Origin: Saprospiraceae bacterium
Lineage (GTDB): Bacteria > Bacteroidota > Bacteroidia > Chitinophagales > Saprospiraceae
Length of the DNA: 64,000 nucleotides
NCBI GenBank assembly: GCA_019694295.1
Contig: JAIBCG010000006.1
Span: 1 to 64,000 of the forward strand
Direction of reading: 5' to 3'
Shown here: positions 34,854 to 44,463 of the stretch, one piece after another
Layout: each line of letters starts with the position of its first letter
Position numbering within the stretch: position 1 is the first letter of the stretch
Notes under the pieces: generated by a model
The model's input: the letters and a program-made list of their open reading frames with translations, nothing else
Database searches by the model: none
What the model was told of the DNA's origin: nothing
Made by a program: the position numbers and the translations under genes

Positions 34854-37800
34854 TCATACGTCTCTTCCATGACATTGCTTGTACTTCTTACCACTTCCAC
34901 AAGGGCATGGATCATTCCGTCCGATTTTCTTTTCTGTTCTGACGAATGTTTCAACCTTAGGTGCCGACTGTCCGGCAGAAGAGGCTGCTGTAGCCGCTTG
35001 GCGCATTGCTTCCTCAGTCTTATTGGTTGATACTTTACTCAGGTCGGTTTTCTTTTGTCTTGCCTCTTCTATACGTGTGCCATCCTGAAAGACGACCGTA
35101 CCTTTGAGAAGGTAAGAAGAAATCCTTTCATTGATTTTTCCTATCAGACTCTGGAAAAGGTTAAAGGCCTCCATTTTATAAATAACAAGAGGATCTTTTT
35201 GCTCGAAGGAAGCACTCTGTACAGAATCTTTGAGTTCGTCCATGTTGCGAAGGTGTTCCATCCATTCTTCGTCAATAATAGCAAGCGTTATGGCTTTTTC
35301 TATTTCAGTCCGGATAGTTTTGCCATTCGATTTGACAGTCGTCTCCAGATCGGCTGATATTGGGAGTGGATGTGCACTGCCATCGGTATAAGGGATGGCT
35401 ATTCGTTTGTAGCGGTGACCTTCATTGTGGTAAACATTTTGTATGATAGGAAGGAGCACTTCTGTTATTTTGTCAAACTTTCGTTTGTAATAATCAAAGA
35501 CTTCATCCTGATACATTTCTACCAGTTCTTTGCGGTTAGTCCGGTTAAATGTATCTTCTGTAATATCCGGGTCAATGCCAAGTAGTTTGATTGACTCTTC
35601 TACAAATACTTGATAGCTACCTGTTGATTTGGCGTTTTGAGCTATCTGGTCAGACAATGAAATAAGGATACTGTTGATATCTACTGCCAGGCGGTCGCCA
35701 TCCAGTGCATGTTGGCGTTTTTTGTATATTGCACCACGCTGAATGTTCATCACGTCATCGTACTCGAGCAATCTTTTCCTGATACCGAAGTTGTTTTCTT
35801 CGACTTTTTTCTGGGCACGTTCTATAGATTTGGTGACCATCGAATGCTGGATGACTTCTCCTTCTTTATGTCCCATTTTATCCATCAGTCCGGCTATACG
35901 TTCTGAGTGGAACAAACGCATGAGGTTATCTTCAAGTGAAACGTAGAAAGTAGAGCTACCAGGGTCGCCCTGACGTCCTGAACGACCTCTGAGCTGCCTG
36001 TCAACTCGGCGCGAGTCGTGTCTTTCTGTGCCGATGATAGCAAGACCGCCCGCATTTTTTACGATTTCGCCTATTTTTATGTCCGTACCTCTACCTGCCA
36101 TATTGGTGGCAATGGTTACCGCCCCCGGATGCCCGGCTTCTGCTACTACCTCGGCTTCGCGCTGGTGTTGTTTGGCATTGAGTACATTGTGTTTTATTCC
36201 CCGCATCTGCAGCATTCGGCTCAGTTTTTCTGAGATATCTACAGAGGTGGTACCTACGAGTACCGGTCTTTGTTGTTGTGTCAGGTTTTCGATTTCGTCA
36301 ATTACTGCATTGAACTTTTCTTTGGCAGTCTTAAATACCAGGTCTTCATTGTCTTTGCGGATGACAGCCCGGTTAGTAGGGATGACTACTACATCGAGCT
36401 TATAGATAGTCCAAAATTCACCGGCTTCGGTTTCGGCTGTACCGGTCATACCTGCCAACTTGTGGAACATCCTGAAATAATTCTGCAGAGTAATGGTAGC
36501 ATAGGTTTGGGTGATATCACCAACCTTTACATTTTCTTTAGCTTCTATGGCCTGGTGTAGTCCGTCGGAGTATCGGCGGCCTTCCATCAGACGACCTGTT
36601 GACTCATCTACGATCTTGACCTGACCGTCGATGACCACATATTCTTCATCTTTTTCGAAGAGTGCATAGGCCTTCAATAGCTGGTTTGTACAATGTAGCC
36701 TTTGCGACTTGACACTGTAGTCCCTTATTAGTGATTCTTTTTGTTCAACAATTTCCTCAGGTGTCAGTGAAGTGTTACTTTCTATTTCCATTAGGCTTGT
36801 AGCCAGGTCAGGCATGATGAAAAAGTTTGGATCATCATTGCCCTTGGCCATAAATTCTGCACCTTTGTCTGTAAGTTCAACATTTCGGTTTTTTTCGTCA
36901 ATAGTGAAATACAAGCCGGCATCTACCAGGTGCATGTTTTTGTTGTTTTCCTGCATATAGTAGTTTTCGGTCTTCTGAAGCATGACCTTTACACCTTCTT
37001 CGCTAAGGAATTTGATAAGTGGCCTGTATTTTGGGAACGCCCGGTGTGCTCTGAGCAAGGCCATGCCGGCCTGACCTTCTTCATTACCCAATACACCATC
37101 ATGAAACAACTGCCGAGCTTGTGAAAGTAGTTCAGTTACTAGTTTTTTCTGGGTTTCAATGACTCTTTCTACTTTGGGCTTCAGTTCTACATATTCTTCT
37201 TCATCGGTGTGATGCTGTACAGGACCTGATATAATAAGTGGAGTACGTGCATCGTCTATGAGTACTGAGTCAACCTCATCCACCATACCGTAATGATGTT
37301 TGCGTTGTACGCGTTCTTCAGGGCTACGCACCATATTATCACGCAGGTAATCAAAGCCAAATTCGTTGTTGGTACCATAGGTAATGTCACACAGGTAGGC
37401 ATTACGTCGTTCGGGTGTATGTGGTTTGTATTTATCTATACAGTCAATGGTCAGGAACAGGAATTCGAAAATCGGCCCTACCCATTCGCTGTCTCTACGT
37501 GCAAGATAATCGTTGACAGTCACGACGTGTACGCCTTGACCTGATAGACCATTGAGGTAAGCAGGTAATGTTGCTACGAGTGTTTTACCTTCTCCGGTCA
37601 TCATTTCGGCTATCTTACCGTCGTGCAATACCATTCCACCTATAAGCTGTACGTCATAGTGCACCATGTTCCAGGTAATATCACCTCCGGCTGCTTTCCA
37701 GCTGTTGGCGTAGATGGCCTTGTCAGCAGATATCTTGATGTAAGGTTTTTTGGCAGCCAGATTTCTGTCGTGGTCCGTAGCCTCTACTTCTATTTCTGTG

Positions 37801-38180
37801 TTTTCGGTAAAACGTTTTGCAGTTTCCTTTACCAGCGCAAATGCTCTAGGTAAAATGTCTTTGAGTACTACTTCGAGCTGCAAGTCTCTGTCTTTTTTAA
37901 GTGCATCTACCTGTTCGTACAAAGCTTCCTTTTGGTGAATGTCTTCCTCGATGTTTGCCTGTTCGTTTATTTTTGTGATTTCAGCGTCGATATCTGCCAG
38001 GTAGTCCTTGATTCGTTCTTTCAGCTCAAGTGATACTAAACGCAACTCGTTGTGTGACAAACCTGCCAATTGCGCGCCTTCTTCATGGATGTTTGAAACT
38101 ACAGGAAGGTATGTTTTTATATCCCGGTCGTATTTAGTTCCGAACAATTTTGACAGGGCATTCGTTAATTTTCCTAACAT
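34854..38180 (-). CDS. secA: Preprotein translocase ATPase SecA
   Basis: 1108 residues from the ATG at 38180 (MLGKLTNALSKLFGTKYDRD); an ATG eleven codons upstream is possible. It is the motor of the Sec pathway. Walker A is MMTGEGKTLVATLPAYL, Walker B VDEVDSVLIDDARTPLIISGP. Helicase motifs such as TNMAGRGTDIKIG and LRGRSGRQGDPGSSTFYVSLEDNLMRLF are intact. A ~130-residue insertion after ISGP is typical of Bacteroidota SecA and accounts for the length. The C-terminal SEC-C zinc motif CPCGSGKKYKQCHG is present. It has its own upstream -7 box. Confidence 0.97.
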   Translation of the reverse strand: MLGKLTNALSKLFGTKYDRDIKTYLPVVSNIHEEGAQLAGLSHNELRLVSLELKERIKDYLADIDAEITKINEQANIEEDIHQKEALYEQVDALKKDRDLQLEVVLKDILPRAFALVKETAKRFTENTEIEVEATDHDRNLAAKKPYIKISADKAIYANSWKAAGGDITWNMVHYDVQLIGGMVLHDGKIAEMMTGEGKTLVATLPAYLNGLSGQGVHVVTVNDYLARRDSEWVGPIFEFLFLTIDCIDKYKPHTPERRNAYLCDITYGTNNEFGFDYLRDNMVRSPEERVQRKHHYGMVDEVDSVLIDDARTPLIISGPVQHHTDEEEYVELKPKVERVIETQKKLVTELLSQARQLFHDGVLGNEEGQAGMALLRAHRAFPKYRPLIKFLSEEGVKVMLQKTENYYMQENNKNMHLVDAGLYFTIDEKNRNVELTDKGAEFMAKGNDDPNFFIMPDLATSLMEIESNTSLTPEEIVEQKESLIRDYSVKSQRLHCTNQLLKAYALFEKDEEYVVIDGQVKIVDESTGRLMEGRRYSDGLHQAIEAKENVKVGDITQTYATITLQNYFRMFHKLAGMTGTAETEAGEFWTIYKLDVVVIPTNRAVIRKDNEDLVFKTAKEKFNAVIDEIENLTQQQRPVLVGTTSVDISEKLSRMLQMRGIKHNVLNAKQHQREAEVVAEAGHPGAVTIATNMAGRGTDIKIGEIVKNAGGLAIIGTERHDSRRVDRQLRGRSGRQGDPGSSTFYVSLEDNLMRLFHSERIAGLMDKMGHKEGEVIQHSMVTKSIERAQKKVEENNFGIRKRLLEYDDVMNIQRGAIYKKRQHALDGDRLAVDINSILISLSDQIAQNAKSTGSYQVFVEESIKLLGIDPDITEDTFNRTNRKELVEMYQDEVFDYYKRKFDKITEVLLPIIQNVYHNEGHRYKRIAIPYTDGSAHPLPISADLETTVKSNGKTIRTEIEKAITLAIIDEEWMEHLRNMDELKDSVQSASFEQKDPLVIYKMEAFNLFQSLIGKINERISSYLLKGTVVFQDGTRIEEARQKKTDLSKVSTNKTEEAMRQAATAASSAGQSAPKVETFVRTEKKIGRNDPCPCGSGKKYKQCHGRDV

Positions 38181-38229
38181 ATTAATTGATTTAAATGTGT
38201 CTGCTTGGTGCAAACTTTATTTTAGGGTG

Positions 38230-38237
38230 CAAATATA
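38230..38237 (-). promoter_or_regulatory. -7 element of the secA promoter
   Basis: Reads TATATTTG on the minus strand, a perfect TAnnTTTG, about 50 bases before the secA ATG. No clear -33 TTG is visible at the right distance. Confidence 0.45.
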
Positions 38238-38262
38238 CGATAAGTTATCGTGTAATGATTCG

Positions 38263-38270
38263 TAACTTTG
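38263..38270 (+). promoter_or_regulatory. -7 element for the lipoprotein/T9SS pair
   Basis: A perfect TAACTTTG, 53 bases before the ATG at 38324; the -33 region is weak. It is back to back with the secA promoter. Confidence 0.45.
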
Positions 38271-38323
38271 ATTGCAGAATTCATTCCATTTTTATTGAAC
38301 GCATATTTTAATGTCAGATTGTC

Positions 38324-39085
38324 ATGAATACCTGTAGATTTTGTCATTTTACAATAACTCCTACCAAACTTTTTGCCGCCCTGATCATCATTTTTATGAT
38401 GGCATGTACAAACGGTAAAATTAATCTCAAGCCTTATTATTATCCATTAGACGAATTGTTAAAGGAAGGAAAGGTATATGAATACAAGTCTGACAATCTG
38501 AATATGGCATCTTCTTTTTGGTACTACAAGACAATATTGCGGAATGATACAACTTACCTCGTTGGACAAAATATAAGCCAACTGATGGAAGTAGAACAAA
38601 AGACCGTAGAACGTAAAACAGGCAATGGAATGGTCTTGCATTCCAACCAGATATTTTTAAAAGATTCAACGGGTAAAACAAATATGTATCAAGTAGAAGT
38701 CTTGGAAAAGAGTTTATTCCCGTTTGCAGTTACGGATACGAATGGTATATTTTTATATAAAGTTAAATGGCATACCGATTCTCTTCGACATACTACTATT
38801 ATCAGAAACCGGCGCTTTATCGGATTTACGGAAATGACTTTTGATGCAAAACCCATTAAATGTGCAAAATTCGAACTGAAAGAATTAATTGAAGATTTTA
38901 AGGACGGATATATCGAATATCCATTCCACGGCGTTGAATATTATGGAGAAAACATCGGCCTGATTAAATATGTAAAAATAATTAGAGAGGGCATACAACT
39001 ATCCTATACACTTAACAAAATTTATACTGTAACAGAATTTGAAAAAAAATACCGTACAAAACTTGAAAATCCTGTCATTCATTAA
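38324..39085 (+). CDS. Lipoprotein of unknown function
   Basis: 253 residues. A signal peptide with lipobox MMAC (Cys28) is followed by a beta-rich body without recognised domain (YYYPLDELLKEGKVYEYKSDN ... GVEYYGENIGLIKYVKIIREGIQLSYTLNKIY). The pattern of a start near YPLDELxxGKVYEY and an end of the type GLIKYVK resembles other Bacteroidota lipoproteins I have seen without function. Its 3' end overlaps the next, T9SS-exported protein gene, so the two are translated together. Confidence 0.75.
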   Translation: MNTCRFCHFTITPTKLFAALIIIFMMACTNGKINLKPYYYPLDELLKEGKVYEYKSDNLNMASSFWYYKTILRNDTTYLVGQNISQLMEVEQKTVERKTGNGMVLHSNQIFLKDSTGKTNMYQVEVLEKSLFPFAVTDTNGIFLYKVKWHTDSLRHTTIIRNRRFIGFTEMTFDAKPIKCAKFELKELIEDFKDGYIEYPFHGVEYYGENIGLIKYVKIIREGIQLSYTLNKIYTVTEFEKKYRTKLENPVIH

Positions 39086-40814
39086 AATATTTGATAGAAC
39101 TTTACTGTTTGGAGTTTTCTTAATGGTATATCAACCGATCCGTGCACAGATACCTGCCCCGGACTTGTACTGCATCAGAAATGATACCTTACAATGGTCG
39201 GTACCTACTGTCAACTGTGGGAATATACTTGGTTACGAGATTTACTATTCTGATGCAAAATCGGGCCCGTACTCATTGCTTACTACCATCAATAATGTTT
39301 CGGTCAATTCTTATTTTCACATAACCGCAGGGAAGGATTTTTATTATTACATGCTCACCAAAGCAGATTGCCCTGGTCAGCTGCCTTTGTCATCAGATAC
39401 GCTTGATAATACCGATCCGCCTTTGGTGCCGATAGAAGTAGTGAATGTACTCAATGGGAAATGTGTCATTACATGGAAAATACCCGCTACTACCAAGCAG
39501 TTATCATATATTATTTACAGGACAACGCCCAACGGCACCTTGCCGATAGATACCGTTAGCAATACGAATACTTACACAGACTTGACTTCCAATCCTTTGG
39601 TTCAGTCGGAGTCGTACTTCATTTTGGCACTCGACTTGTGTGGCAATGCAAGTATATTTGACAAACCGCATTATAGTATTTTGGCCGACACATCATTTGA
39701 TTATTGTAAACGTGAGCTCAGAATAAGCTGGACAAAATACCAGAACTGGGCAAATGGAGTAGAGGCATATCAGATATGGGCAAGTACTAATGGTGCAAAT
39801 GCAATAATGGTCGGTACGACCGATGCCGCCACTACAGATTTTACGCTTAAAAATATTGCCAAAGGCGACAAATTGTGTATTTACATAAAGGCACTGCAAG
39901 CCGGCTCAAATCTTACCACTCAATCAAATGAAATTTGTATTGATATTAATGCAATCCGACCTGTGGAATTTATACAGCCAATATCAGCGAGTGTACTGAG
40001 CAATAATTCTGTTGAATTAAAATGGGCATGGTCAGCTGATGCCGATCTTCAATCAGCTTCAGTACTGTCAGGCAACAGTATTACAAACATTACATCCAAT
40101 ACCGGCTATGTATATAATGCTCCGGCTGTACAGGTAAACGAATTTACTATTACCGGAATAAATCCGGTACACGCTCCTGTTTTTTTTAAAGTATCTGCCA
40201 CTGATTTTTGTGGAGCAATATATGCTTCGTTTCCTGTGAGCACCATTCACATGACCGGTAAGGCCAATGAAGACAAGTCCAACACGCTTGTTTGGGATTT
40301 TCTTGCACCAGCAGGAATCATTGTGAAGAACTATACCGTTTTTAAAAATATTGCCGGAAATGAAACAGTAGAAGGTGTATTGCCGGCGAATGTGAATGCT
40401 CTTAAGGATGAGGTAGATATTGACAAACAAGAAGAAGCGGAGATCTGTTATTACGTAGTAGCAAATGTCGAAATAACACTTGAAGACGGGACCGTTTTGG
40501 AAGAAAAGATAAGGTCAAATGATATCTGTCTGCAACAATTTGCAAGTTTGTTTTTCCCCAACGCCATCGCACCTGACGGGCTTAACAATGAATTCAGGCC
40601 ACTCACTGTTTTTGCACAGAATGCAACATACACGCTTCAAGTATATGACAGGTTTGGGCAGAAAGTGTTCGAAACCAACGATATTAACCAGCCATGGAAA
40701 GGCAAAAAGGATGGGGTGGCACTGCCTTTGGGCGTGTATGTGTATTATGCAAGGCTCCTGCAACCCAATGGCAAAACCGAAGAGCGAAAAGGAAGTGTGT
40801 TGTTGTTAAGATAA
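39063..40814 (+). CDS. Fibronectin-type repeat protein with type B T9SS (gliding-associated) C-terminal domain
   Basis: 583 residues. There is no suitable ATG, so TTG at 39063 (or TTG at 39039) starts a signal peptide ending ...MVYQPIRAQ. The body holds several Fn3-like modules of ~95 residues, with recurring phrases such as LQWSVPTVNCGNILGYEIYYS, CVITWKIPATTKQLSYIIYR and LRISWTKYQNWANGVEAYQIW. The last ~85 residues are a CHU_C/type B sorting domain: FFPNAIAPDGLNNEFRPL ... YTLQVYDRFGQKVFET ... WKGKKDGVALPLGVYVYYARL. It is likely secreted as an adhesin-like surface protein. It overlaps the upstream lipoprotein gene by 23-47 bases. Confidence 0.8.
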   Translation: MKILSFIKIFDRTLLFGVFLMVYQPIRAQIPAPDLYCIRNDTLQWSVPTVNCGNILGYEIYYSDAKSGPYSLLTTINNVSVNSYFHITAGKDFYYYMLTKADCPGQLPLSSDTLDNTDPPLVPIEVVNVLNGKCVITWKIPATTKQLSYIIYRTTPNGTLPIDTVSNTNTYTDLTSNPLVQSESYFILALDLCGNASIFDKPHYSILADTSFDYCKRELRISWTKYQNWANGVEAYQIWASTNGANAIMVGTTDAATTDFTLKNIAKGDKLCIYIKALQAGSNLTTQSNEICIDINAIRPVEFIQPISASVLSNNSVELKWAWSADADLQSASVLSGNSITNITSNTGYVYNAPAVQVNEFTITGINPVHAPVFFKVSATDFCGAIYASFPVSTIHMTGKANEDKSNTLVWDFLAPAGIIVKNYTVFKNIAGNETVEGVLPANVNALKDEVDIDKQEEAEICYYVVANVEITLEDGTVLEEKIRSNDICLQQFASLFFPNAIAPDGLNNEFRPLTVFAQNATYTLQVYDRFGQKVFETNDINQPWKGKKDGVALPLGVYVYYARLLQPNGKTEERKGSVLLLR

Positions 40815-40824
40815 AAATAGCTGA

Positions 40825-41754
40825 TTATTTCATTTTCTTCAGTAGCTCAGGCAATTGCCTTACAGCTGCCAGCTCGCGGAGTTTTTCTGACATTTCAGAT
40901 GCCGGTACACCGAAATATGTTTTTCCGCCATCAAGATCTTTAGAAATACCCGATTTAGCTGAAATGACTGCACCTGCCCCGATGTTGATATTTTGTGCAA
41001 TACCTACCTGGCCATACAGCACGACATTATCTTCGAGTGTAGTTTTTCCGCTTATGCCGGTCTGAGCTGCTATAAGACAGTTTTTGCCGATCACCACTCC
41101 GTGGCCAATATGTACCAGGCAGTCTATCTTGCTACCAGCGCCGATGATGGTGTCACCTGACACACCGCGGTTGATGGTGCAGTTGGCCCCTATATACACA
41201 TCATCTTCGATAATGACACGCCCGCATGAGTTCCATTTATGATATATCTGCTTGTTCTTCTTGAAATAAAAAGCATCAGACCCTATAACAGCACCCGGCT
41301 GGATGATACAATTCTTCCCGACTATGCTGTGACTGCAGATGACGGCATTGGCCTGAATAATTGTACCTACGCCTATACTTACATGTTGGCCAATGATAGC
41401 ACCCGGTTCTATTATGGCATCCGGATGGATGTCTGCAAGATGGCTCACACTATTCACCATAGCTTCGAATGGCATGAACTGACGCACCAGATAATTGTAA
41501 GCTGTGAATGGCTCGTCAACAAGCAGGAGTGTTTTTCCGGGAGGGCATTCGGTTTTTTCATTCAGTATGATGATAGTAGCTGCAGAGTTGATGGTTTTTT
41601 TAAAATATTTTACAACATCAACAAAAGCGATGTCACCCGGTGTTACCTTGTGTATCTCATTGATGCCGGTAGCCATTTGTTGAGTATTACCTAACATTTC
41701 GGCTTCTATCATCCTGCTTATTTCTGAGACGGGTATCGGAGTTTTGAATTTCAT
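40825..41754 (-). CDS. lpxD: UDP-3-O-acylglucosamine N-acyltransferase (LpxD-like)
   Basis: 309 residues from the ATG at 41754 (MKFKTPIPVSEIS); the frame stays open to 42042, but that stretch is antisense to the next gene. An N-terminal LpxD-type domain (VTPGDIAFVDVVKYFKKTINSAATIIIL) is followed by a left-handed beta-helix of hexapeptides (~100-270). The catalytic His is in CLVHIGHGVVIGKNC, and DDVYIGANCTINRG is characteristic. The C-terminus is helical. At 309 residues it is somewhat shorter than the usual ~340, so a second LpxD-like paralogue elsewhere is possible. The role is the third step of lipid A synthesis. Confidence 0.85.
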   Translation of the reverse strand: MKFKTPIPVSEISRMIEAEMLGNTQQMATGINEIHKVTPGDIAFVDVVKYFKKTINSAATIIILNEKTECPPGKTLLLVDEPFTAYNYLVRQFMPFEAMVNSVSHLADIHPDAIIEPGAIIGQHVSIGVGTIIQANAVICSHSIVGKNCIIQPGAVIGSDAFYFKKNKQIYHKWNSCGRVIIEDDVYIGANCTINRGVSGDTIIGAGSKIDCLVHIGHGVVIGKNCLIAAQTGISGKTTLEDNVVLYGQVGIAQNINIGAGAVISAKSGISKDLDGGKTYFGVPASEMSEKLRELAAVRQLPELLKKMK

Positions 41755-41771
41755 ATTATTGAAAAATTTGT

Positions 41772-41801
41772 CAAAATTACCATAATTATTGCTTAGTTTT
41801 G
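41772..41801. promoter_or_regulatory. Divergent -7 elements between lpxD and the barrel gene
   Basis: TAATTTTG on the minus strand (41779-41772) faces lpxD. TAGTTTTG on the plus strand (41794-41801), with TTTG at 41767-41770 as a possible -33, faces the gene at 41921. Both -7 boxes are perfect TAnnTTTG; spacing to the -33 elements is not ideal. Confidence 0.4.
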
Positions 41802-41920
41802 CTGCAGGAAGGAGATGTATTTTCAGGCATATTTGCAAGTAAAGATATTTTTCAAATTTCACTAAACCAAGGCAACGAAAATGCTGTTGGAAAAGTCTTG
41901 TAACAAAATATAAAATCAGT

Positions 41921-42652
41921 ATGAAAAAACTTTGGGTTCTATTATTCATTTGTGTGTCGTACACTGCACAATCACAGGTATGGTTTGAAGCAGCAGCAAA
42001 AGGCACATACGGCTTCAAGGGGTTTCTTAACTCGAACATCATGGATGATGGCAGAGTAAGTTACGATTTGCCTACCGGATATGCTTATGGTGGAAGGTTT
42101 GGAGTCAACTTTGGTTACCACAATGGTATTTCTGTAGAAGCATTGCTTGCCGACAACAAACAAACTTTTGGTGTAGAAGGCCCGCTTGGTATCCGGCAAG
42201 ATTATCTGATCAACTGGAAGGCAACTGACCTTTATTTGCTTTACCGGCTATACGGCGACAAAACATTCCTCGAGTTAGGTCCAAAACTATCAAGATTGTC
42301 AGCCCTAAAGCAAACCATTACTACAGGCAGCTTGGTAGATGAACTTACACTTGAGAAAGGAAAAGATTATGTTGACTATTGGTCGGCAGCTCTTGGTTTT
42401 GGTACTTACGTGTTTGGTGCTGCCAATTTTTCGATGATGCTTGGGGCCAGGTTCGAATACGCATTTCAGGACTTGGTGGGCGAGCAAGGGAAGAACAGAA
42501 AACTTCCATTGCCTACATTGGTACCTCAATATTCAAACTATAAAAGCTCCAATCCTTATTCTATCCAGGTATGTCTCGAGTTCAACTTCGGTCTTGGCTA
42601 TTTTGCAAAGGCAGCTTGCGGCAGAAGAGGATTTTTCTTCAAATACGATTAA
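41921..42652 (+). CDS. Outer membrane beta-barrel protein
   Basis: 243 residues. A signal peptide (MKKLWVLLFICVSYTAQSQ) is followed by alternating hydrophobic strands with aromatic ends (YGGRFGVNFGYHNGISVEALLADN, ATDLYLLYRLYGDKTFLELGPKLSRL, YSIQVCLEFNFGLGYFAK). About eight to ten strands fit the length. This is the common small OmpA/OprF-like barrel fold of Bacteroidota without a peptidoglycan-binding domain. Function is unknown. A strong bidirectional terminator follows. Confidence 0.75.
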   Translation: MKKLWVLLFICVSYTAQSQVWFEAAAKGTYGFKGFLNSNIMDDGRVSYDLPTGYAYGGRFGVNFGYHNGISVEALLADNKQTFGVEGPLGIRQDYLINWKATDLYLLYRLYGDKTFLELGPKLSRLSALKQTITTGSLVDELTLEKGKDYVDYWSAALGFGTYVFGAANFSMMLGARFEYAFQDLVGEQGKNRKLPLPTLVPQYSNYKSSNPYSIQVCLEFNFGLGYFAKAACGRRGFFFKYD

Positions 42653-42672
42653 TTTGTCTATAACAAAAAATA

Positions 42673-42710
42673 AAAAAACTGCCCGCACTTAATAGTATGG
42701 GCAGTTTTTT
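42673..42710. terminator. Bidirectional terminator
   Basis: AAAAAACTGCCC (42673-42684) and GGGCAGTTTTTT (42699-42710) form a perfect 12-bp stem with A and T tracts on both sides. It serves the barrel gene on the plus strand and the small membrane protein gene on the minus strand. Confidence 0.9.
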
Positions 42711-42734
42711 ATTCCGGCTGTTCGGATGGCAATA

Positions 42735-42920
42735 TCAGTCTTTGTCAGACAAAGTATAAAACAAAGTAAGACAGAAAAATAATACCAAAAATCCGGCAAA
42801 AAAGGTTCGGAAATCAGACTTAGAGTGGGTTGCATCAACAAGTAACCACAGACTAATAAGCAGAAATACCAAAGAACCGACCCAGCCTATTGACGATTTG
42901 TATTGAGTAGTTTGGCTCAT
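42735..42920 (-). CDS. Small two-helix membrane protein, 61 aa
   Basis: From the ATG at 42920: MSQTTQYKSSIGWVGSLVFLL, then a first helix (~12-28), a short polar loop (DATHSKSDF) and a second helix (~36-54), ending TLSDKD. The frame is open 23 codons further upstream, but that part reads unlike an N-terminus. Convergence on a bidirectional terminator supports a real gene. No family is recognised. Confidence 0.55.
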   Translation of the reverse strand: MSQTTQYKSSIGWVGSLVFLLISLWLLVDATHSKSDFRTFFAGFLVLFFCLTLFYTLSDKD

Positions 42921-43098
42921 ATCTATTTTTTTGTCAAAGTTAAAAGGCTTTAGCCATATATTCCAAGTTTTCGGTGACATATCCATCAAATTTGTTGAAA
43001 TTTTAGGGATTTTTTTCTACCGTTGAAGATTAATGAGCTATAGTAATGGCTGAAATTTCAATTTCTTGAATTAAATTGCAGCAAATTATACATGTAAA

Positions 43099-44463
43099 AT
43101 GTCAGGAAAAAGTATTGTAATTATAGGGGCAGGGCTTAGTGGAACACTGCTGGCCATAAGGCTCGCCCAACGCGGTTTCAAAGTTCAGCTTCATGAGAAA
43201 AGAGCAGATATGCGCCACGTACAGATGTCAGCCGGTAGGTCGATTAATATGGCACTATCAGACAGAGGCATCAAAGCGCTCAAACTTATAGGTATGGATG
43301 AGTTTATGCTTAATGCTTCGATTCCGATGACCGGACGAATGATACATTCGCCTGATGGGCAAACCAGCCTTCAGCCTTATTCAGGACGACCTGGAGAGTA
43401 CATTAATTCAATATCACGTGGTGGTCTTAATATCGGCTTGCTGGATAAGGCAGAAAGTTACGAAAATATCAGCTTATACTTTAACAGTGATTGTATTGAT
43501 GCCGATACCGAACGTGGTATTTGCAGATTTCGCAATACCGATGGTACTATCAGCGAGGTTAAAGCTGATCTGTTTGTGGGTGCTGATGGTGCAGGAAGTG
43601 CACTCCGCAATGCATTCTACAAACATTCGGCCAGCCTGCGCTTTAGTTTCTCACAACAATTCCTCACAGCCGGATACAAAGAGTTGCACATCCCACCGGG
43701 TAATGAAGGAGGATTTTTGCTTGAAAAAAATGCTCTCCACATCTGGCCACGCGGACGCTTCATGATGATAGGTCTGCCCAATCTGGACGGTAGCTTTACC
43801 ATGACATTGTTTACAGACTTCGATGGAGAGAATGGTTTTGAATCATTACAAGCAGAAGACGATGTTGAAAAATATTTTAACAAATATTTCCCTGATGCCA
43901 GTGCTCTGATGCCGGATTTAAAAAAAGATTTCTTTATGAACCCTACCGGTAGTCTGGGTACTGTAAAATGCTGGCCTTGGCAATATGGAGGAAAATTTGC
44001 ATTACTTGGCGATGCTGCACACGCTGTAGTACCATTCTACGGACAGGGAATGAACTGTTCGTTTGAAGATTGTGTAGTGCTTGACCAACTCATCGATCAA
44101 TATGGTGATGACTGGCCATCTATTTTGCCAAAATACCAGGATGCACGTAAGCAGAATACGGATGCTATTGCAGACCTGGCAGTAGAGAATTTTGTTGAAA
44201 TGCGCGACCTGGTAGCAGATCCGGTTTATATTAAAAAACGCCAGCTTGAGACACGGCTCGAATTCAATTATCCTGATTATTTTTCAAAATACAGTATGGT
44301 AACATTTCGTGCTGACCTGCCCTATAGTTTTGCTAAAGAAATGGGCAACAAACAAAATCAACTGCTTATGGATATCTGTTCGACTACTTCGGATATAAGC
44401 ACTCTCGATACAGACGCTGTAATGGATCAAATAAGAAAATTGCGTGAAGACCGACAGGAATAA
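43099..44463 (+). CDS. kmo: Kynurenine 3-monooxygenase
   Basis: 454 residues, an FAD aromatic hydroxylase that turns kynurenine to 3-hydroxykynurenine in tryptophan breakdown or NAD synthesis. The FAD site is IVIIGAGLSGTLLAIRLAQRG at the start. The KMO-specific segments are QMSAGRSINMALSDRGIKAL, IPMTGRMIHSPDG, VGADGAGSALRN, LHIWPRGRFMMIGLPN, and GDAAHAVVPFYGQGMNCSFED. The C-terminus, a membrane-anchor in eukaryotes, is absent as in other bacteria. Other kynurenine-pathway genes are not adjacent; tnaA at 1.7 kb competes for the same tryptophan. The stop codon abuts the converging gene with no base between. Confidence 0.95.
   Translation: MSGKSIVIIGAGLSGTLLAIRLAQRGFKVQLHEKRADMRHVQMSAGRSINMALSDRGIKALKLIGMDEFMLNASIPMTGRMIHSPDGQTSLQPYSGRPGEYINSISRGGLNIGLLDKAESYENISLYFNSDCIDADTERGICRFRNTDGTISEVKADLFVGADGAGSALRNAFYKHSASLRFSFSQQFLTAGYKELHIPPGNEGGFLLEKNALHIWPRGRFMMIGLPNLDGSFTMTLFTDFDGENGFESLQAEDDVEKYFNKYFPDASALMPDLKKDFFMNPTGSLGTVKCWPWQYGGKFALLGDAAHAVVPFYGQGMNCSFEDCVVLDQLIDQYGDDWPSILPKYQDARKQNTDAIADLAVENFVEMRDLVADPVYIKKRQLETRLEFNYPDYFSKYSMVTFRADLPYSFAKEMGNKQNQLLMDICSTTSDISTLDTDAVMDQIRKLREDRQE

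Noticed and set aside
41755..42042. N-terminal extension of lpxD up to 42042
   Set aside because: The extra 96 codons are not LpxD-like and lie antisense to the signal peptide of the beta-barrel gene; the ATG at 41754 begins the known domain.
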